A stretch of DNA of 64,000 nt from Curvularia sp. ZM96 (taxonomy: Eukaryota > Ascomycota > Dothideomycetes > Pleosporales > Pleosporaceae): NCBI GenBank assembly GCA_022457065.1, contig JAJGBQ010000006.1, positions 2,232,001 through 2,296,000 of the forward strand, given 5' to 3'. The notes under the pieces were generated by a model. It worked only from the letters and a program-made list of their open reading frames with translations. It was not told where the DNA came from and ran no database searches. Shown piece by piece: positions 60,022 through 64,000 of the stretch (positions within the stretch are counted from its first letter, which is position 1; the number at the start of each line of letters is the position of its first letter). The position numbers and the translations under genes are program-made.

Positions 60022-60439
60022 ATACGCTATAACTCTATCTACTAGTATTACTAAATCTAGAGAAAGAACGTCTAAGACGAAAATAACTACTATTATAGCA
60101 TAATTAGCGCTAAGAAATATATAGCTAAGTTATATATGATATATAACGCTTAGAAGAAGAAGTAAAGTTAAGCCTAGAACTAATATATTTAATAGCGCTA
60201 AAGCACGATACTAAGTTATAGAACTATCTCTAGAAGAATTTAAAGAAGAGATTTATTTAACTAGAATAAAGTCTAATAGCTTTACTAATACTATCTATAA
60301 AGAAATCTAATAGAAAATAGTAACTATATATTAACTTCTAAAAATTAAACGTTAGTATATGAAAATATTAATATTCCTTACTACTAATATTAGTACTTAT
60401 AGATTAACTTAAGTGAGTTAAGTAGTTTACGAAGTTTAA

Positions 60440-60960
60440 CGTTTAAGAAGAATTTTATAGAATCTAGATTAAGAAAGAAGATAAATCGAAAATAGCGTTT
60501 AAAATAAAGTATAAATTATATAAAAATATAGTTATACTATTTAAATTAATAAACGCGCTAGTAATCTTTTAGTTAGTTATTAATAACGCTCTTTATAAAT
60601 ATCTAAGAACTTTTATTACTACGTATCTAGACAACGTACTAGTATACTCTAGTAGAACTCTTAATAAATATATTAAATATATTAAGAAAGTACTTAAGAA
60701 GCTTAAGAAATATAAGCTATACCTATAGTTAGGGAAGTATAAATTCTATAGTAAAAAAAAAGAATTTCTAAGCTTTATTATTTTAACTAAAGAAGTTAAA
60801 ATAAACTTAAAGAAGATTATAATTATATAGAAATAGCTAAAATCTAAAATAGTTAAGAACTTATATTTCTTCTTAGAAGTTACTAACTACTATAAAAAGT
60901 TTATTAAAGATTATTTAAAAATTACTATACTACTCTTAGAGATTATAAAGAAGAAAATAG
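60440..60960 (+). pseudogene. Reverse-transcriptase remnant of element A
   Basis: Fragments such as ILFKLINALVIF, then TFITTYLDNVLVYSS and FLEVTNYYKKFIKDY give the gypsy reverse-transcriptase order. The YLDN at 60,624-60,635 has Asn (AAC) for the second catalytic Asp. Confidence 0.85.
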
Positions 60961-62848
60961 AGTCTTAATAGAATAAGGAATATTAATAAGTATTTAATTA
61001 AATTAAAGAGATATTTCTAAAAGTATCTATACTAAAAATATATAATTAAAAATAAAAACGTAAGTTAAAACTAACGCGTTAGACTATATACTTGGAGCTA
61101 TATTATTATAGTAGTATCTATATAGAAAATAGAGACTAGTATTTTCCTATTTAGGAAGGTTTTTAAGAGTAGAACGTAACTATAACGTTTATAATAAAGA
61201 ACTACTAGAAGTAGTTAACGTCTTTAAATATTGAGAAGTATACTTGTTAAGACTCTCTAATATAATTAAGATTTATACTAGTTATCAAAATCTAGTAAGC
61301 TTTATAATAACTAAGAAGCTTAACTAACAGTAAGTCTAATAGGCTAAGTAGTTAGCTTAGTTTAACTTTAAGATTATATAATAAGTAGAATTGCTTAATA
61401 GGGCTATAGACGCCCTAGGCTAAGAATTTAAGCTTTAAGAAGAAGAATATAAGAAACTATACGATATACTACTTAAGAAAATACTTAATAGTAGTCTAAA
61501 GTATGATTAGCCTAATCTTATAAGAATTAACGTAGTAGTATATTAACTATTATTACTATAATAGTAATAGGAGAAGAAAACTATAAACTAGAAGTTTGAT
61601 TTAGATAACTCTAGCTATAAAGAACTACTATAGAATAATATAGAATATAAATATATAATTTAGAAAGATTAAATATATATACTTCTCTAGAAATAAGAAA
61701 GAATTTTATCTAGAAACTATATAAGTCTCTAGAGTATAGGCACGTAATAATAAAAGAAATAGTTGGAAGACTAGCTAGAGTATTCGTAATACCATGCATA
61801 CGAGCGAAGGTATAGAAAGTATTAGATACCTATTTAGTATATTACTAGAATAAGTCTAAGAGATATAAGCCTTATAGTCTATTATAACTCCTATAGCTAT
61901 CTATAAGACTATAAATGAGCGTAATAATAGACTTTATAGTAAAGCTCTTTAAGTTATTAGAACTAGAATTAGCTAGATTCTATAATAGTATACTAGTAAT
62001 TATTAACTAATTAACGAAAGTAGTAAAGTTTATACTTATAGAGAAAATAATTATAGTAAAGAAATACGCGTATAAAGTTTCTAAAGCACTAGTATTAAGA
62101 TATAAAAGATCTAAAGAATTTGTTATAAATAGAGAAAAGTTTTTTACTTCTCTATATTAGACTACGTTCTTAGCAAAACTAGATATTAAAAAAAGCTTTT
62201 AATAAGCTTCTATCTAAAAACTAATAGCTAGATAGAACGTATAAACTAAATCCTAGAATACTACTTATAAATATATATTAATAGGCTATAAGATAACTAG
62301 GTTAAACTTCTACAAATAGTATTATTAGCCTATAATAGTACGAAATTAGTAACTATTAAGCGCTCGTCTTACTACGCTAATTATAGTTATAAGCTAATAG
62401 CTTATTAGAATCTAAAAAATATTAAAAGTATTATAGGTAGAGTAGATAATAGAGCTTAACTAATGAAAAAACTATATAAAGAACTAAGTAAGAATATAGC
62501 TTAATAGAATCTTATAGTATCTAATATTGTGAATAAGTAAAGAATTAAGAGACTATTCTTTAAAGAGAGAAACAAAGTTTTTCTATTAAAATAGAACTTA
62601 AAAACTAAATAAATATATAAGAAACTAGATAATTTCTAAGTAGAACCATTGAAAATTCTAGAGAAGATACAACTAGTAAATTATAAGCTATAGCTACTAC
62701 TAGGAATAAAAATTTACTCTATATTCTATAAAAAGCTTTTAGAACTAGTACTAGAGAACGCTAAACTAGTAGAGAATATAAAACTTAAGAATATTAAATA
62801 TATAGTTAAAGAAATTAAAGACTTATAAAGATTTAGACGTTAGTAGAG

Positions 62849-62907
62849 ATACTTAGTTAAGTAGTAAGAATATATAGATAGCTAGAATACTTAGGAACTA
62901 GAAGAAA
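62849..62907 (+). pseudogene. Chromodomain-like remnant of element A
   Basis: YLVK is followed by two stops, then EYIDS, a stop, NT and another stop. The spacing again fits a chromodomain with Trp and Gln codons turned into stops. Confidence 0.6.
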
Positions 62908-63640
62908 ATTAGATAAACTATAAAACACTAGTACGTAAGTACTATTAGATATATCCAGAGAAGAAGTAAGAACTAGATTCTTAAGAAAAAGAAAGTAATT
63001 AAAAGAAGAATTAAAGAAGTTAGCCTATAACTAGCCTAAGTTAGTTAACTATTTAGATAGTAATAGTTTAGCTATTAGAAAGTCTATACTAGAAGTAAAG
63101 CTTCTCTTAGCCTACCTTTTTACGCGATTCTAGAGATTTAGTATAGTAAGATCTTAATTAGTAAATACTTACTCTTACTCCTTAGCCTCTAGAAGCTCTA
63201 ACTCGCGCTAAGCTAACTAAGCCTTTAACTACATAATCTTAATCTATCTCTACTACTTCTTACGGTAAACCTTTTTCTACTTTTCTTTAGAAATAAATAA
63301 GCTATACTTAGCTACTATAGAAATATAACTAGTATAAAGACCTATTACTATATTTATAAAATAGTAAAAATTATTCTACTTATAACGCTTATAATAAAAA
63401 GTTATTTTTAGTCTCTACTCTTTTATATAATTAGTATAGATACGACGCTAGAAAGTTAAGTTCTAAGTATAAATACAATAAGAAGGCTAAATCTTCGGTA
63501 TAGTTAGAAAGATAAGCTAAAAAAAGAAATAGCTATAATATAATAGGCGTACTAAGACCTTATATATAGCTAACACGAAACGTAGTATAGAAAAATAATA
63601 ATCTAGAGAATTAAAATAATTACTCTAAAAGAGCAGGTAA

Positions 63641-64000
63641 TATTATAAGTAATAGGTTAAAAAAATTACCTCTCTTGATACTAACTATAAGTAGTGGAAG
63701 ATTCTTAAAATATTAGTAGGTAAGTAATTATTATAGGGTGATAATTACGTAACTAGTCTTACGCTAAGACTATAGTATTAGTAATACTACTCTAGATATA
63801 TAAGCGTATAGCCTTATATAGTAGAGTTAGAGTTAGTAACTCTAGGTTAGATAGCTAATACTAGAGTAGATTATAATAGATATCAAAATAGGTTTAGATT
63901 TTATTATTATACTCGTTATAGTTAACTTAAATTATACTTTCTTATAAGTTATTACTTGATAAGATTAATATATTATTATTCTACTATTATAGAATTAATT
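63641..64000 (+). repeat. Right LTR of element A, truncated by the window end
   Basis: It aligns without gaps to 49,564-49,923. Some 120 bp of the LTR should lie beyond the edge. It is more mutated than the left copy. Confidence 0.85.

Larger units (their letters stand above)
49564..64000 (+). mobile_element. Ty3/gypsy chromovirus A, RIP-inactivated, interrupted by element B
   Basis: This LTR retrotransposon begins with the left LTR at 49,564; its right LTR begins at 63,641 and continues past the window. Internal DNA runs to 51,751 and resumes at 60,027 after element B. The plus-strand order fits gypsy elements. A reverse-transcriptase centre reads YLDN at 60,624-60,635, where YLDD is expected. 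RNase H and integrase-like segments follow. A chromodomain-like stretch lies near 62,849-62,907, with stop codons at the conserved Trp positions. Stops occur throughout, and no frame of 60 codons survives. It is non-autonomous and dead. Chromovirus assignment rests on domain order and the terminal chromodomain. Confidence 0.85.

Noticed and set aside
49141..64000. Mitochondrial insertion or centromere core as explanation of the AT-rich block
   Set aside because: Paired LTRs, target duplications and reverse-transcriptase, integrase and chromodomain remnants show retrotransposons decayed by transitions. A pericentromeric or subtelomeric location cannot be excluded.

Overview
The window is nuclear DNA from a filamentous ascomycete (Pezizomycotina; possibly Dothideomycetes, which is only an impression). 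The genes carry short GT-AG introns of about 45-170 nt. There is a Zn2Cys6 regulator and there are fungal-type rhodopsin-domain membrane proteins. Chromodomain Ty3/gypsy retrotransposons carry the C-to-T / G-to-A decay typical of repeat-induced point mutation (RIP).

Region 1 (1-5.5 kb): the 5' part of a plasma-membrane Na+/H+ antiporter runs off the left edge. It is followed by sparse DNA with one small secreted-protein gene that has an in-frame stop.

Region 2 (5.5-35.3 kb): a dense run of thirteen catabolic-type genes. In order they are a flavin monooxygenase, a short-chain dehydrogenase, a salicylate-hydroxylase-like aromatic monooxygenase, an aldehyde dehydrogenase, an amino-acid/GABA-type permease, a second aldehyde dehydrogenase, a berberine-bridge-type FAD oxidase, a Zn2Cys6 transcription factor, a dienelactone-hydrolase/SnoaL-like protein, a UbiX (Pad1) flavin prenyltransferase, a UbiD-type decarboxylase, a benzoylformate-decarboxylase-like ThDP enzyme, a fumarylacetoacetase-family hydrolase and gentisate 1,2-dioxygenase. 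(The regulator is counted separately from the thirteen.) Together they read as a plant-phenolic degradation cluster. Side-chain shortening by the oxidases, the ThDP decarboxylase and the aldehyde dehydrogenases would give a hydroxybenzoate. Ring hydroxylation to gentisate, ring cleavage by the dioxygenase and hydrolysis of the cleavage product by the FAH-family enzyme would follow. No maleylpyruvate isomerase is present in the window. Several pairs are divergent with shared promoters. Three promoters in the right half carry the same TCCG-N7/8-CGGA inverted site, which suggests co-regulation, perhaps by the encoded regulator.

Region 3 (35.3-48.4 kb): three fungal multi-pass membrane proteins lie in sparse DNA together with two decaying genes (an RNase III-domain relic and a BTB-domain relic).

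Region 4 (49.1-64 kb): a gene-free, extremely AT/TA-rich block with no open frame of 60 codons. It is a three-level nest. Gypsy element A has LTRs at 49.56 and 63.64 kb. It is interrupted by gypsy element B (51,752-60,021), which has 476-bp LTRs and a 5-bp target duplication. Element B is itself interrupted by a 1.33-kb insertion C flanked by a 15-bp direct repeat. LTR pairs differ almost only by transitions. Conserved Trp, Cys and Asp codons of the retrotransposon proteins are changed in the RIP direction.
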